From: Chryseobacterium indologenes
GTDB lineage: Bacteria > Bacteroidota > Bacteroidia > Flavobacteriales > Weeksellaceae
Length of the DNA: 64,000 nucleotides
Direction: 5' to 3'
Assembly (NCBI RefSeq): GCF_002025665.1
Contig: NZ_CP018786.1
Location: forward strand, 1,364,001-1,428,000
The position numbers and the translations under genes were made by a program. Under the pieces are notes generated by a model. It worked only from the letters and a program-made list of their open reading frames with translations, did not search any database and had not been told where the DNA came from. Of this stretch, positions 7,884 through 16,799 are shown piece after piece. How positions within the stretch are numbered: position 1 is the first letter of the stretch; each line of letters opens with the position of its first letter.

Positions 7884-9587
7884 ATGAAAAAGTTTTATTG
7901 CTTTCTCATCTTATTTCCTGTTTTTTCACAATTTTTATTTTCACAAAAGAAAGATGAAAAAACTTTCAGTGAAATTAGAAAGCCTTATGAAAAAATGGCA
8001 ATAGATGACATTCATGCAATGCCTTATGTAAAACTGTACATTGAGAAAGCAAAAAACGAAAATAATTTTTCAAAGCTGATTCAAGGGTATAGAGATGCAA
8101 GACAGTTTGACTATAAAAACAAGATGAAGTATGCTGACAGCGCACTCACTGTCAGTTTGCAGCATGGAAGCCAAGATGACATCAGTAAAGAATATTTAAG
8201 CAAGGGAATCATCTATTATTTTTATCAAAAAAAATTTAAGCTGGCTTTAAATGAATACATTAAAGCCTATACGCATTCAAAAGGCTCAAAAGATGAGTAC
8301 CATAGATATAAAGTCCTTTATCATTTAGGAATTGTAAAAAGTCATTTGGGCTATTATGATGACGCCATGAAGCATTTTCTTGAATGTACTTCATTTTACA
8401 GGTCAAAGCTGAATGAAAACCATCATGAAAATGAACAGTTTAACTATGAGAAGGCGTATCTCAACTGCTTACATCAATTGACTGTCCTCAACAGATATCT
8501 GCATCATTTTGCCAAGAGTGATAGTCTAAGCAATTTAGGTTATCAGCTAACTGCCAATAATAGTGATTTTGTACTTGAAAAAAGCTATTTCCTAAAATGC
8601 ATCGGAATTTCCAGATTTCATCATAAAGATTATGTTGGTGCTCAGGATCACTTGCAAAAATCTTTACCCAATATTCTAAAGAGAAATGATTTCGCCTGGG
8701 CTTCTGTAGTATATTATTACCTGGGTAAAACATATGAAGCACAGGATAATGTAAATAAGGCTGTAGGATGTTATAACAAAATAGATTCTATTTTCAATAA
8801 ACATGATTTTATACTTCCAGAGGTCTATAAGAGTTATCACTATCTTATCGATCATTATAAAGATAAAGACCTAGAAAAGCAACTGTACTATACCAATCAG
8901 CTTTTAAAAGCTGACAGTTTAATCAGTAAAGATTTTCCCTATTTATCTTTGAAACTTCATAAAGATTTTGACCGACGTACACTGATGGATGCAAAAGAAG
9001 AAATCGAGAGATCCAGTACTAAAAAAATAGTATTGGCTCAGATACTGATTGCTTCAGGAAGTGTAGTTCTTGGTTTTTTTATTGTCCGGTATCGAAGAGA
9101 TCAAAAGATAAAAAAACAATATCAGCTTCTTCAAAAGAGAATTGCTGAAGGAAGATATAATATGAATGATATTTTAAGAGAAGAAATGATAGAACTGCCT
9201 GTAAGAAAGACTTCTCTTACCCCGGAAATGGCTTTAGAAATAAAAGAAAAGCTTCAGAAGTTTGAGCAGGAGCAACATTTCAAAAAGAAGGGGATTACAC
9301 AGAAAAGTATTGCTTTAAAGCTGGGAACCAATTCCCACTATCTTTCGGTTTATATTAATGAACAAAAAGGGATTAATTTTAATAAATACATGGCTGAACT
9401 GAGAATTAACTATATCACTAATTTACTTAATACCAACAGTAAATATTTGAATTATACTATCGAGGCGCTGGCTGATGAATGCGGTATAGCGGCACGCCAG
9501 AACTTTTCAAATCTGTTCTTTGATATCAATGGGATCAGACCTACTGATTATATAAAGAATCGAAAAAAGGAATTGGGTATTAGTTGA
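7884..9587 (+). CDS. TPR sensor / membrane / AraC-type DNA-binding transcriptional regulator
   Basis: This 567-residue regulator has the layout common in Flavobacteriia: a signal peptide (residues 1-20), a periplasmic TPR region (about 90-365), one membrane helix (about 372-393, with IVLAQILIASGSVVLGFF), a short linker and a C-terminal AraC-type helix-turn-helix pair (about 460-560). The latter includes KSIALKLGTNSHYLSVYIN and the second helix pattern ALADECGIAARQNFSNLFF. A membrane-bound AraC protein can sense an exported or envelope signal and act directly on DNA. It is divergent from the lipoprotein/MauE/DUF6520 unit and may control it or the SusCD operon. Targets are not shown by the sequence. 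Confidence 0.85.
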   Translation: MKKFYCFLILFPVFSQFLFSQKKDEKTFSEIRKPYEKMAIDDIHAMPYVKLYIEKAKNENNFSKLIQGYRDARQFDYKNKMKYADSALTVSLQHGSQDDISKEYLSKGIIYYFYQKKFKLALNEYIKAYTHSKGSKDEYHRYKVLYHLGIVKSHLGYYDDAMKHFLECTSFYRSKLNENHHENEQFNYEKAYLNCLHQLTVLNRYLHHFAKSDSLSNLGYQLTANNSDFVLEKSYFLKCIGISRFHHKDYVGAQDHLQKSLPNILKRNDFAWASVVYYYLGKTYEAQDNVNKAVGCYNKIDSIFNKHDFILPEVYKSYHYLIDHYKDKDLEKQLYYTNQLLKADSLISKDFPYLSLKLHKDFDRRTLMDAKEEIERSSTKKIVLAQILIASGSVVLGFFIVRYRRDQKIKKQYQLLQKRIAEGRYNMNDILREEMIELPVRKTSLTPEMALEIKEKLQKFEQEQHFKKKGITQKSIALKLGTNSHYLSVYINEQKGINFNKYMAELRINYITNLLNTNSKYLNYTIEALADECGIAARQNFSNLFFDINGIRPTDYIKNRKKELGIS

Positions 9588-9633
9588 TTAAGTCGTGCTT
9601 TAGGTAATTTTTGTAAATTCCTTAAAAAAGGAC

Positions 9634-10479
9634 ATGGTAACAAAAACTATTTTTAAAAGGGCTTCGAAGTTATTGGAGGATCTGGATCTAAAGATTAACG
9701 AAGTCAATGCTGACGGAAATGATCTGATTAAAATTTCAGAAAAGGTATTACTTATTATTGATGAGTCGATAAGGAAATTAAAACTTTTGGTTTCCAACCA
9801 TCATTTTGATCATATTGCTGAAGAAGTATTCTTTTTTAAAAAACTGAAACCGCAGTTTATCTCAAAATTTATTTATTATTCAGCAATACTGGATATTGAA
9901 TCTCATAAGCCGGCTGCCGGAAATAAGACCTTAAAAAAATATTATGAAGCAGAACAGGAAAAATTGAAAGGCTTTTATTTAGAGCATTCTGAATTTTACA
10001 GTTACTATAAACGGGAAGCAACCTATCTTGATCATAAAATATTTGTTCGCAATTCCTACGACCTAAAAATGAAGCTATCATCCGGATTTTATAATTATGA
10101 TCCGAGTTTTACAACTTCCCACGATCATATGATCGCCAGATTTATTTCCAATGAGCAGTTCGATCAGTATTTAAAAAAGCAAATTGAAAATTCGAATGAT
10201 AACTTTACGGCAAAAGTATTTTCTCCTTTGAGCTGGTCGGGGTCAAAGGTTGGTCTTATAGAGCTTATTTATGCGCTTTACCAGATGCGTTGCTTTAACG
10301 GTGGTAATATAGAGTTAAGCGAAGTGATAAAATTTACAGAAAAGTCATTGGATTGCGATTTAGGTAACTTTCATAAAACCATCTTTGAAATCCGTAACCG
10401 AAAACAAGGACCAACCAAATTCCTTCAATTGGTGAGTGACAATTTGAATCAATATTTTATGAACAGCGATGCTGAGTAA
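9634..10479 (+). CDS. rteC: RteC-domain regulator of conjugative element excision
   Basis: This 281-residue protein matches RteC throughout: a helical N-terminal part with a conserved HFDHIAEEVFFFKKLKPQF stretch (about residues 50-68) and a C-terminal winged-helix-like part. The latter includes WSGSKVGLIELIYALYQMRCF and the ending EIRNRKQGPTKFL. In CTnDOT, RteC activates excision genes and is itself under RteA/RteB control. Those two genes are not next to it here. It is the leftmost gene of the element, transcribed toward mobC and separated from it by a strong bidirectional hairpin. Whether it still controls excision here is unknown. Confidence 0.9.
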   Translation: MVTKTIFKRASKLLEDLDLKINEVNADGNDLIKISEKVLLIIDESIRKLKLLVSNHHFDHIAEEVFFFKKLKPQFISKFIYYSAILDIESHKPAAGNKTLKKYYEAEQEKLKGFYLEHSEFYSYYKREATYLDHKIFVRNSYDLKMKLSSGFYNYDPSFTTSHDHMIARFISNEQFDQYLKKQIENSNDNFTAKVFSPLSWSGSKVGLIELIYALYQMRCFNGGNIELSEVIKFTEKSLDCDLGNFHKTIFEIRNRKQGPTKFLQLVSDNLNQYFMNSDAE

Positions 10480-10493
10480 CATACATATAAATA

Positions 10494-10525
10494 GAAACCT
10501 CAAATACCACACGATTTGAGGTTTC
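10494..10525. terminator. Bidirectional terminator hairpin between rteC and mobC
   Basis: A perfect 12-bp stem (GAAACCTCAAAT / ATTTGAGGTTTC) with an 8-base loop lies between the convergent rteC and mobC genes. The flanks are T-rich on the plus side (ATTCTTT), so it can serve both directions. Confidence 0.8.
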
Positions 10526-10530
10526 ATTCT

Positions 10531-12567
10531 TTAATCCGATTTCAATAAATGCTGTAAATCAGGATCATTTTTTATCCGATCCATCTCATTCGTGATGATG
10601 CTAAGAATATCAGTCTTAATTTCTCTGTAATTCTCCCGGATCTGTTTGGTCATCGAATCATTCCCATCTTCATCAATAAAGGATCGGATCGGTGGTATTT
10701 GCTGAAAGCTTTTCATTTCTTGAGAAAGCTTAATATTGTCTACGATAATCTCGGAATGAAAAATCTTCTGCTGAATCCTTTCATCAAAGTTATCAGATAC
10801 AGCACCGACAAAAAATCCCTGGGTCAGGGTAGAGATCTTCGAAGCAGGTATCAAACTGTCCAATTGGGTAGAAATAGAGGTGGAAGTATCGTTCCTATTG
10901 ATGGATATACTCTGTCTTTTTTGAAGTATTTTTCCAAAACGGTCAGATAAGATTTTTGCTGTTTCCCCAACCACCTGACCGCTGAAAATATTGCCGACCG
11001 TATTCTGAATGACTTTACTTTCCTTATCTCCATAGTCTCTTGTCAACTGAGAAAAATCCTGGAATCCAAGACATACGGAAACTTTATTACTTCTGGCAGT
11101 AGCAATTAAATTATCCAGTCCTCTGAAATAAATGGTAGGCAACTCATCAATAATCACCGAACTCTTCAACTGTCCTTTTTTATTAATTAACTTAACAATT
11201 CTCGAATTGTACAGCCCAAGAGCAGCAGAATAAATATTCTGACGATCAGGATTATTTCCTACACACAGAATTTTAGGCTCATTGGGATTATTGATATCCA
11301 AAGAAAAATCGTCTCCGGTCATTACCCAATACAATTGTGGTGAGATCATTCTAGACAAAGGAATCTTAGCCGATGCGATTTGCCCCTGCAATTGATCCTG
11401 GGCACCCCCTTGCCATGCATCCATAAAAGGAGATAGGTAGTTCTCTAATTCAGAATAAGAGGTTAATATCGTAAAGACTTCTTCATATTTTTTGTTCAAC
11501 AGCTCAATAGCGTGTGGAAAAGTGCAGTATTTACCGTTCTTATATATCTTAAGAAACCATATGATGGCAGCTAGCAGTATGATAGGACTCTCAACAAAGA
11601 AATCGCCCTGTTTTTGTATCCAGCTTCTGTTCAGGTTTAACATAATGGTGTAGGCAGCTTCATATGCATCCGATATATCCGTCATAAAATCGGGATTTAA
11701 AGGATTACATCGATGACTTTTTCTTGGGTCGTCAAAGTTGATGATATAGAATTTCGGCTTTACGATATAAGCATCAGAATGATTGAGAAGATGGTTATAC
11801 GCAATAGTAGACAAATCATCGAATTTAAAATCATAGATATACATGGAAAATCCTTTTTCGATATGTTGTCTGATGTAGTTATTTACCACGGCATAGGATT
11901 TTCCTGAGCCTGGAGTTCCTAAGACAATGGTGGCACGAAAAGGATTCACCACATTAATCCATCCCTGATGCCACTTCCCTTGATAATAGAACTGTGTAGG
12001 AAGGTTAACAGAATATTCATTATAGAGTAATTGGGTTTCCTGCTGAAAGCTTTCATTCTCATTGTTAAAAACATCGGTCATTAAGTTTGTTTGGAGTAAA
12101 CGGCCTATCCAGACTCCTGCCTGCATCAGGAAGATGTATCCGGAACCGGTAGATAGAATATAAAGTACAGGAGTAAAGCTGTTGGCAGATTGTAAGAGGA
12201 TTGCGTTTAAAAAGAATAAGACAAAACCAATAGAAAAACCAATACTAATTTTTTTCCAAGTGATCTTTTCATTTTTGACTCCCTTTGTTCCGAGGCAACT
12301 CAAAGCCAGTAAAACTATTGCGAACAGCTTAGAATAAATAGGTTGAGAAAAAAGGCCTGCGGTCTTATTAAAATTATAAAGAATCTTATTGATGAGTTCC
12401 AGTGTCCATTGTTGATGTGCAAAAAATCCATAACAAAACCAGTACAGATGCATTAGAACCATAATAATACTGACCGCTCGCATAAACGCCATGATTTTGG
12501 CAAGTCCTCTTAAATCGTCTTCACCCTGCATATCAGATTTTAGACGCATAAATACAGGATTGCACAT
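10531..12567 (-). CDS. mobC: MobC/TraG-type coupling protein (T4CP, YWFCY domain)
   Basis: This 678-residue VirD4-like coupling ATPase brings the relaxase-DNA complex to the mating pore. The N-terminus holds membrane helices with the diagnostic YWFCY motif at residues 42-46. The Walker A motif GTPGSGKSY is at 217-225, and a Walker B-type hydrophobic-Asp-Glu (SSVIIDELPTIYF) occurs near residue 470. The C-terminal part is the TraD/TraG-like ATPase domain, used to recognise the relaxosome. It is the last gene of the mobA-mobB-mobC unit, 88 bases after mobB. No damage is visible, and the length is normal for Bacteroidetes mobC. Confidence 0.92.
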   Translation of the reverse strand: MCNPVFMRLKSDMQGEDDLRGLAKIMAFMRAVSIIMVLMHLYWFCYGFFAHQQWTLELINKILYNFNKTAGLFSQPIYSKLFAIVLLALSCLGTKGVKNEKITWKKISIGFSIGFVLFFLNAILLQSANSFTPVLYILSTGSGYIFLMQAGVWIGRLLQTNLMTDVFNNENESFQQETQLLYNEYSVNLPTQFYYQGKWHQGWINVVNPFRATIVLGTPGSGKSYAVVNNYIRQHIEKGFSMYIYDFKFDDLSTIAYNHLLNHSDAYIVKPKFYIINFDDPRKSHRCNPLNPDFMTDISDAYEAAYTIMLNLNRSWIQKQGDFFVESPIILLAAIIWFLKIYKNGKYCTFPHAIELLNKKYEEVFTILTSYSELENYLSPFMDAWQGGAQDQLQGQIASAKIPLSRMISPQLYWVMTGDDFSLDINNPNEPKILCVGNNPDRQNIYSAALGLYNSRIVKLINKKGQLKSSVIIDELPTIYFRGLDNLIATARSNKVSVCLGFQDFSQLTRDYGDKESKVIQNTVGNIFSGQVVGETAKILSDRFGKILQKRQSISINRNDTSTSISTQLDSLIPASKISTLTQGFFVGAVSDNFDERIQQKIFHSEIIVDNIKLSQEMKSFQQIPPIRSFIDEDGNDSMTKQIRENYREIKTDILSIITNEMDRIKNDPDLQHLLKSD

Positions 12568-12655
12568 TCTTAATTATGAATGTGCCGTTGCAAGAATACA
12601 ATGGCTGACTTTGGCTGTTTGAGCATCGTTATAAGACCGTTTTTGCAAAAGAAGA

Positions 12656-13909
12656 TTATTTTTTTCTTCTTTTTCTTTGTTGCTTTTTCATTTGTGATTC
12701 AAAAATTTGTTTCTCCTGATCCTCATTAGGACCTGAAGATAATAAACCGCTAAAAAATCCGTCAAAAACTCCGCTGATGCTATTCGTAAGAAATTGTTGT
12801 GTGCATATTTCCTGAGATAAATTAAAGTGATCATTATGATCGTATTTTGTTTCAGGCTTTGTTTCTACATCATTCCATAGTTTGTTGAATGCGTTGGCTG
12901 AAAGCTCTTTACTCAACTGTGAGCCATTCCAAACAGATTTGGAGTTATGGTCTATGAATGTAATTCCGTAGATCCTTCCCTCATCATTCTTTCGTATGAC
13001 CGTAGCGATTCCCTGTTCCAAAAGTTGAGACTTAAAAGAAGCTTCCGATTTACTCGTGCTGAGAGCGGTTTCAATAGTTCTTTTAAGAATGAATTTTGAA
13101 GGATTATTTTTCATTTTTACTTTTGACTTCTTGATGAGCACCTGAATATTTTCTACTCCTACATGCTTACCAAAAAGAGATGATTTAAAAGGGGAACTTA
13201 TTTTTTTTCCATTTTTATCTGTAGCAAAATAGACCATTCCTTTTCTCATTTTTCCATGCAGTTCTCCAGTAACCTCTTCACAGGAAATATTGAATTGAGA
13301 GAGTAAAGCATTATATGCACCTATACTTTGAAAGCTGTAGGTTTGAGGAATATGTCGTAGTATCGAGGATAATTGTGTTTTGATATTCCCCTTAGTATAA
13401 TCTATAGGTTTAAAAATAGAGTTTTGACTTAAATTTCTGTTCTCACCAGCAACTTTTAAGTTGTATTGTTTTTCCAATTTTCTGCAAGTTTCCATTGATC
13501 GGGAATGATCATAGCGATCTGATATTTTCTTTCCATCGATCTGGACACAGGTGGTCACAATATGAATGTGCGTTCTGTCAATATCAGTATGTTTAAAAAC
13601 AACATACGGTTGATTTCCATAACCCATTTCCTGCATATATTGCTGGGCCATTTCCCGATAATCTTTGTCATTAACCTTATCTTCAGGATCAGGATTAAGT
13701 GAGATATGTATTACCGGTTTTTCAGTTTTGTTATTGGCAATCAAATAGGGTTCAAAGTACTGATGAAAAAATTTAACCGAATAAGGTCGATCCCACAAAT
13801 CAGGAATCTTATTAGTGAATAAAACCGTTCCTTTTTCGTTATCCACCTTCTGTTGATTGTAGGTAAGAGCACCCCATAGGTTTTCACCTTTTCCAATTTT
13901 AGCGATCAT
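12656..13909 (-). CDS. mobB: MobB relaxase
   Basis: This 417-residue relaxase/mobilisation nuclease nicks the element at oriT and pilots the strand into the recipient. The N-terminus (MIAKIGKGENLWGALTYNQ) and the catalytic metal-binding segment HTDIDRTHIHIVTT (about residues 106-119, the HxDxxHxH-type motif of the MobP/MobB group) are clear. The C-terminal about 150 residues are basic and ends in a Lys/Arg run. Its start codon overlaps the mobA stop (ATGA at 13906-13909), a sign of translational coupling. Together with mobA and the candidate oriT upstream it makes the DNA-processing module. Confidence 0.92.
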   Translation of the reverse strand: MIAKIGKGENLWGALTYNQQKVDNEKGTVLFTNKIPDLWDRPYSVKFFHQYFEPYLIANNKTEKPVIHISLNPDPEDKVNDKDYREMAQQYMQEMGYGNQPYVVFKHTDIDRTHIHIVTTCVQIDGKKISDRYDHSRSMETCRKLEKQYNLKVAGENRNLSQNSIFKPIDYTKGNIKTQLSSILRHIPQTYSFQSIGAYNALLSQFNISCEEVTGELHGKMRKGMVYFATDKNGKKISSPFKSSLFGKHVGVENIQVLIKKSKVKMKNNPSKFILKRTIETALSTSKSEASFKSQLLEQGIATVIRKNDEGRIYGITFIDHNSKSVWNGSQLSKELSANAFNKLWNDVETKPETKYDHNDHFNLSQEICTQQFLTNSISGVFDGFFSGLLSSGPNEDQEKQIFESQMKKQQRKRRKK

Positions 13910-14340
13910 TTTTCAGAATTTTTTTGAATATGGTTTTGTTCAAATTCTTTGGTGAGTTCTATAATCTGCTTACCAATTAAAGCTAGTTCTCTGGTATGAT
14001 TTTCCAGTTTAAAGAGATAGAAAGACGCTTTTTTCTCCGTGAAGTTTCGGTATAAAATTTTTACAATCTGATTATAATTGTTTCCAATCGACTGGAATTG
14101 GTAGAAGAATTTGGTCAATTGGGTATGATAATCTATTGTTGAAATATCAACTTTTACAATTTTTAATTCTTTCTGAAATAAAATTGTTGTAATAAATTTC
14201 GCTTTGTTACTCATTCCGGAAACCTCATATAAATTTAAAAACTTTATATTTTCCTCATCCGTAAGTCTAAATACATATCTGTTTTTACTTGGATTCATCT
14301 TGGGCTTACGCCCGCCTTTGCTTTTTTTATTTACATCCAT
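13906..14340 (-). CDS. mobA: MobA relaxosome accessory protein
   Basis: This 144-residue basic protein begins with a Lys-rich KKSKGGRKPKMNPSKNRY segment followed by a ribbon-helix-helix-like stretch (VFRLTDEENIKFLNLYEVSG). This is the usual form of Bacteroidetes MobA, which binds oriT and helps MobB. The second half is helical with a QSIGNNYNQI motif, shared by MobC-type nickase-accessory proteins. It is the first gene of the minus-strand mob unit, directly adjacent to the palindromic candidate oriT at about 14.4 kb, the expected position. It overlaps mobB by four bases. Confidence 0.88.
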   Translation of the reverse strand: MDVNKKSKGGRKPKMNPSKNRYVFRLTDEENIKFLNLYEVSGMSNKAKFITTILFQKELKIVKVDISTIDYHTQLTKFFYQFQSIGNNYNQIVKILYRNFTEKKASFYLFKLENHTRELALIGKQIIELTKEFEQNHIQKNSEK

Positions 14341-14390
14341 CGCATTTAATTTAATATTAGTAAAATCACGACTTTGGAGTGGTTTTTAAA

Positions 14391-14473
14391 GCCCCAGCCA
14401 GGGCAAGTTGTTTTGAGGCACGAAAAAAGTTATGAGGCACTCAAAACATAACTTGCTCCTTTCAGGTGAAAGG
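14391..14473. other. Candidate origin of transfer (oriT): nested inverted repeats upstream of mobA
   Basis: Directly upstream of mobA lie three inverted repeats in 83 bases: GCCC..GGGC (14391-14404); a long imperfect palindrome running from GCAAGTT at 14403 to AACTTGC at 14456 whose inner arms are GTTTTGAG and CTCAAAAC; and CCTTTCAGGTGAAAGG (14458-14473). Two copies of GAGGCAC sit in the loop of the long palindrome. The position next to the accessory/relaxase genes, and the dense palindromes, are what oriT sites look like. No nick site was identified from sequence alone. Confidence 0.5.
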
Positions 14474-14975
14474 AAATTTCAGTAAGAAAATATATTTAAT
14501 ACTTTAAAGCATTAAAAACAGTCCAACTCCAAAAAACTCCTTAGTCTTATGAAACAAAGTAAACCAGAATCATTTGTAGGGACAATATTAGAAAGAAAGT
14601 CAAAGACAGTCACTTAAAGCCAAAAACGACCATTAAGAATATTTCGAAGAAGAAATCGTATTCATTTGTATCAGATTGAGGGCGGGATTTCCTGACTGCA
14701 GATCTGATAGAAATCCTGAACAGCAGAACCCTTGCATGTCAGCCTTCCGGAATTCCGGCCGTCAAGATAGTCTCTGTGAAAGATAGTCTTCAGGAAAGCA
14801 ATTTTTCAGGATTGCAGGATGAATGGCATTCAGCCAGAACTGATTGAAGTCAATACAGCTTTAGGGAATTCCGTCCAGTAGCACTGAAAGCTGTACAGGG
14901 AACCTGATATATGTATTGCCCAGGGGCTGTCAATCAGTCTTTCGTCCCAATTATGTATAACCAAAATCAAGCAAA
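14474..14975. other. Non-coding region between mobA and traA
   Basis: About 500 bases with no convincing gene. There is a 22-codon frame at 14549-14617 (MKQSKPESFVGTILERKSKT...) without support. There is also a G+C-richer stretch (14680-14900) with short repeats, such as AAGATAGTCT twice within about 25 bases near 14765-14795, and several CAGGA/TTCAGG motifs. It may be the remnant of a lost gene plus the long leader of the tra operon. No -7 element with a good -33 partner could be fixed close to traA. Confidence 0.4.
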
Positions 14976-15743
14976 ATGAAAACAAAAAAGCAACCTACCA
15001 TTATTGCATTTTCCACTCAAAAAGGAGGGGTAGGAAAAAGCACTTTTACATCACTTCTAGCAAGTATTCTTCATTATCGGATGAGGTATCATGTTGCCGT
15101 TTTTGACTGTGACTTTCCACAGTACAGTTTACTCCAGATGAGAGAGCGGGATTTAAAAATGGTGATGCAGAATGAGATTTTAAAAAAGATCGCTCACAAA
15201 CAATTTACGAGTATTAATAAAAAAGCATATCCCATTTTCCAGAGTAAAGCCGACCAAGTTTTAGAGGATATAGATGCTTATGTTGAAGGATCTGAAACAA
15301 TTCCTGATGTTATATTTTTAGATCTACCGGGAACTGTGAATACCGCCGGGATTTTAAAAACTTTGACGAAAGTCCATTATATTTTTTCTCCCATTACTGC
15401 GGATCGTGTTGTGCTGGAAAGTACGTTAAGTTTCACCCATGTTCTGACCAATGTATTGATGAAAGAAACTCAAACGGGAATCCGGGCAGTCCATCTTTTC
15501 TGGAATCAGGTGGATGGAAGAGAACGGACGTTGCTCTACAAAAACTACAGTAAAGTGATTTCAGATTTAGGGCTGCCACTTATGGAAACAAGCATTACAG
15601 ACAGTAAAAGATTTCGGAAAGAAGGGGAGTCGACATCAAAAATGGTTTTCAGATCAACATTACTGCCTGCGGATCTTAAGCTGCTGACTCAATGCAGGCT
15701 GGATCAATTTGTAGAAGAATTTTTAAGAATTGTAAAACTATAA
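14976..15743 (+). CDS. traA: TraA, ParA-family ATPase of the conjugative element
   Basis: This 255-residue protein is of the ParA/MinD/Soj type. A deviant Walker A motif KGGVGKS lies at residues 16-22 after the usual FSTQ lead-in. A Walker B-like FLDLPGT follows at about residue 110, and a VDGRERT-type loop later. In Bacteroidetes elements this first tra gene is named traA, and it may help maintain or position the element or its excised form. It opens the plus-strand tra operon and is followed after three bases by the DUF3408 gene. Length and motifs look intact. Confidence 0.9.
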   Translation: MKTKKQPTIIAFSTQKGGVGKSTFTSLLASILHYRMRYHVAVFDCDFPQYSLLQMRERDLKMVMQNEILKKIAHKQFTSINKKAYPIFQSKADQVLEDIDAYVEGSETIPDVIFLDLPGTVNTAGILKTLTKVHYIFSPITADRVVLESTLSFTHVLTNVLMKETQTGIRAVHLFWNQVDGRERTLLYKNYSKVISDLGLPLMETSITDSKRFRKEGESTSKMVFRSTLLPADLKLLTQCRLDQFVEEFLRIVKL

Positions 15744-15746
15744 ATT

Positions 15747-16139
15747 ATGGAACAGGACAATAACAATGAAGAGAACGGTATCGATGAACAATATCTGATG
15801 TCCATTATGGCAGGAAGTTCCCAGAAAGAAGTTTCTGTACAAAATGCAGATTCCCAAAAACAGAGAGTTGTAACAAAAAATAAGTTGAATACTAAGAAAT
15901 CCTCAGATATAAGCTATATGGAGCAGTTTCTTACTCATCATACCATGACTAAGCGGGGTGATAAAAGTATCTATATCCGTCCTGAATATCACGAGCGCCT
16001 CTCACGCATTATTCAAATCATTGCCGATGACCAGATTTCTCTGTATGCTTATCTGGATAATATACTGGCGTATCATTTCGAAATGTTTGAAAAGGAAATT
16101 ACTGATGATTTCAATAAAAAATACCGTCCCATTTTTTAA
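15747..16139 (+). CDS. traB: TraB, DUF3408 protein of the conjugative element
   Basis: This 130-residue protein has a polar, low-complexity N-terminal half and a conserved C-terminal half (residues about 68-128). The latter carries MTKRGDKSIYIRPEYHERLSR and ending with a helical Y-L-DNIL-YHFE segment, matching DUF3408. Such proteins follow the ParA gene in CTnDOT-type elements and resemble small ParB/RHH-type DNA-binding partners. Direct DNA binding is inferred from the ribbon-helix-helix look of the C-terminus. It is spaced three bases after traA and nine before the next gene. Confidence 0.82.
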   Translation: MEQDNNNEENGIDEQYLMSIMAGSSQKEVSVQNADSQKQRVVTKNKLNTKKSSDISYMEQFLTHHTMTKRGDKSIYIRPEYHERLSRIIQIIADDQISLYAYLDNILAYHFEMFEKEITDDFNKKYRPIF

Positions 16140-16148
16140 TATCATTTT

Positions 16149-16766
16149 ATGGAAAAAATAATCATTATAGCTTTATTAATCGCTATCATTCTAATTCTTC
16201 TCGATAGAAGATTCCCAGTCAATGTCCGTACGAAAGATAGGGGTAATACTAAGAAAAGTCCTCCACCTATAATGGGAGATATTAAGCAAACAAAAAGAAA
16301 AGGTTGGTCAGTTGAAGCCACTGAAAGCCACCTTGAATTTACTTCATTAGCAGAAGATAATTTTGAATCAGAAACCAGAGACGGGAAAGCTGAAGATGTA
16401 ACCGAGAATAAAAATCTTGATGATATTCTAATCAAGGATAATTGGGGGCAGGAGGAAGAGGATTGGAAGTATCAGGACTCTAATATCGAAAGCGGGTTTG
16501 CTACAGGGGTTACCTTTCAGGAATTGAGTACTGCGGGTCAGCTGTTACAGCGGAAAATGCTGGAACCTGATTTAGAACAGCAAGCAGTTGCTATAATTCA
16601 AAAAATTCATGGGACCGAGCTTTTTGATCTTTTGGAGAATTCGTTGGGGGAGGCTTCGAAGCGTATTTCAAATTTGTTAAGTCAGAGCATTTCGAATGAT
16701 GTTGAAGGCATATCTTCCAGTTACAAAGATGGTGTTGAAGGTTTCGATATTGGGGAGTTTGTTTAG
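16149..16766 (+). CDS. traD: TraD-like conjugative element protein with N-terminal membrane anchor
   Basis: This 205-residue protein starts with one hydrophobic helix (MEKIIIIALLIAIILILLDRR), then a long acidic, polar region (about 30-120). A conserved C-terminal helical part follows (about 120-180, with GVTFQELSTAGQLLQ and a TELFDLLENSL segment). This layout is that of the traD gene product of Bacteroidetes elements; its job is not established. It ends the first tra block and is followed by a reversed nuclease gene. Some annotators may simply call it a conserved hypothetical. Confidence 0.75.
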   Translation: MEKIIIIALLIAIILILLDRRFPVNVRTKDRGNTKKSPPPIMGDIKQTKRKGWSVEATESHLEFTSLAEDNFESETRDGKAEDVTENKNLDDILIKDNWGQEEEDWKYQDSNIESGFATGVTFQELSTAGQLLQRKMLEPDLEQQAVAIIQKIHGTELFDLLENSLGEASKRISNLLSQSISNDVEGISSSYKDGVEGFDIGEFV

Positions 16767-16799
16767 GCAAATTCCCCTTTTGTTATTAAGAAGTTTCAA

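Noticed and set aside
14549..14617. A 22-codon frame between mobA and traA
   Set aside because: It is too short and has no sign of conservation or signals; kept only as part of the non-coding stretch.
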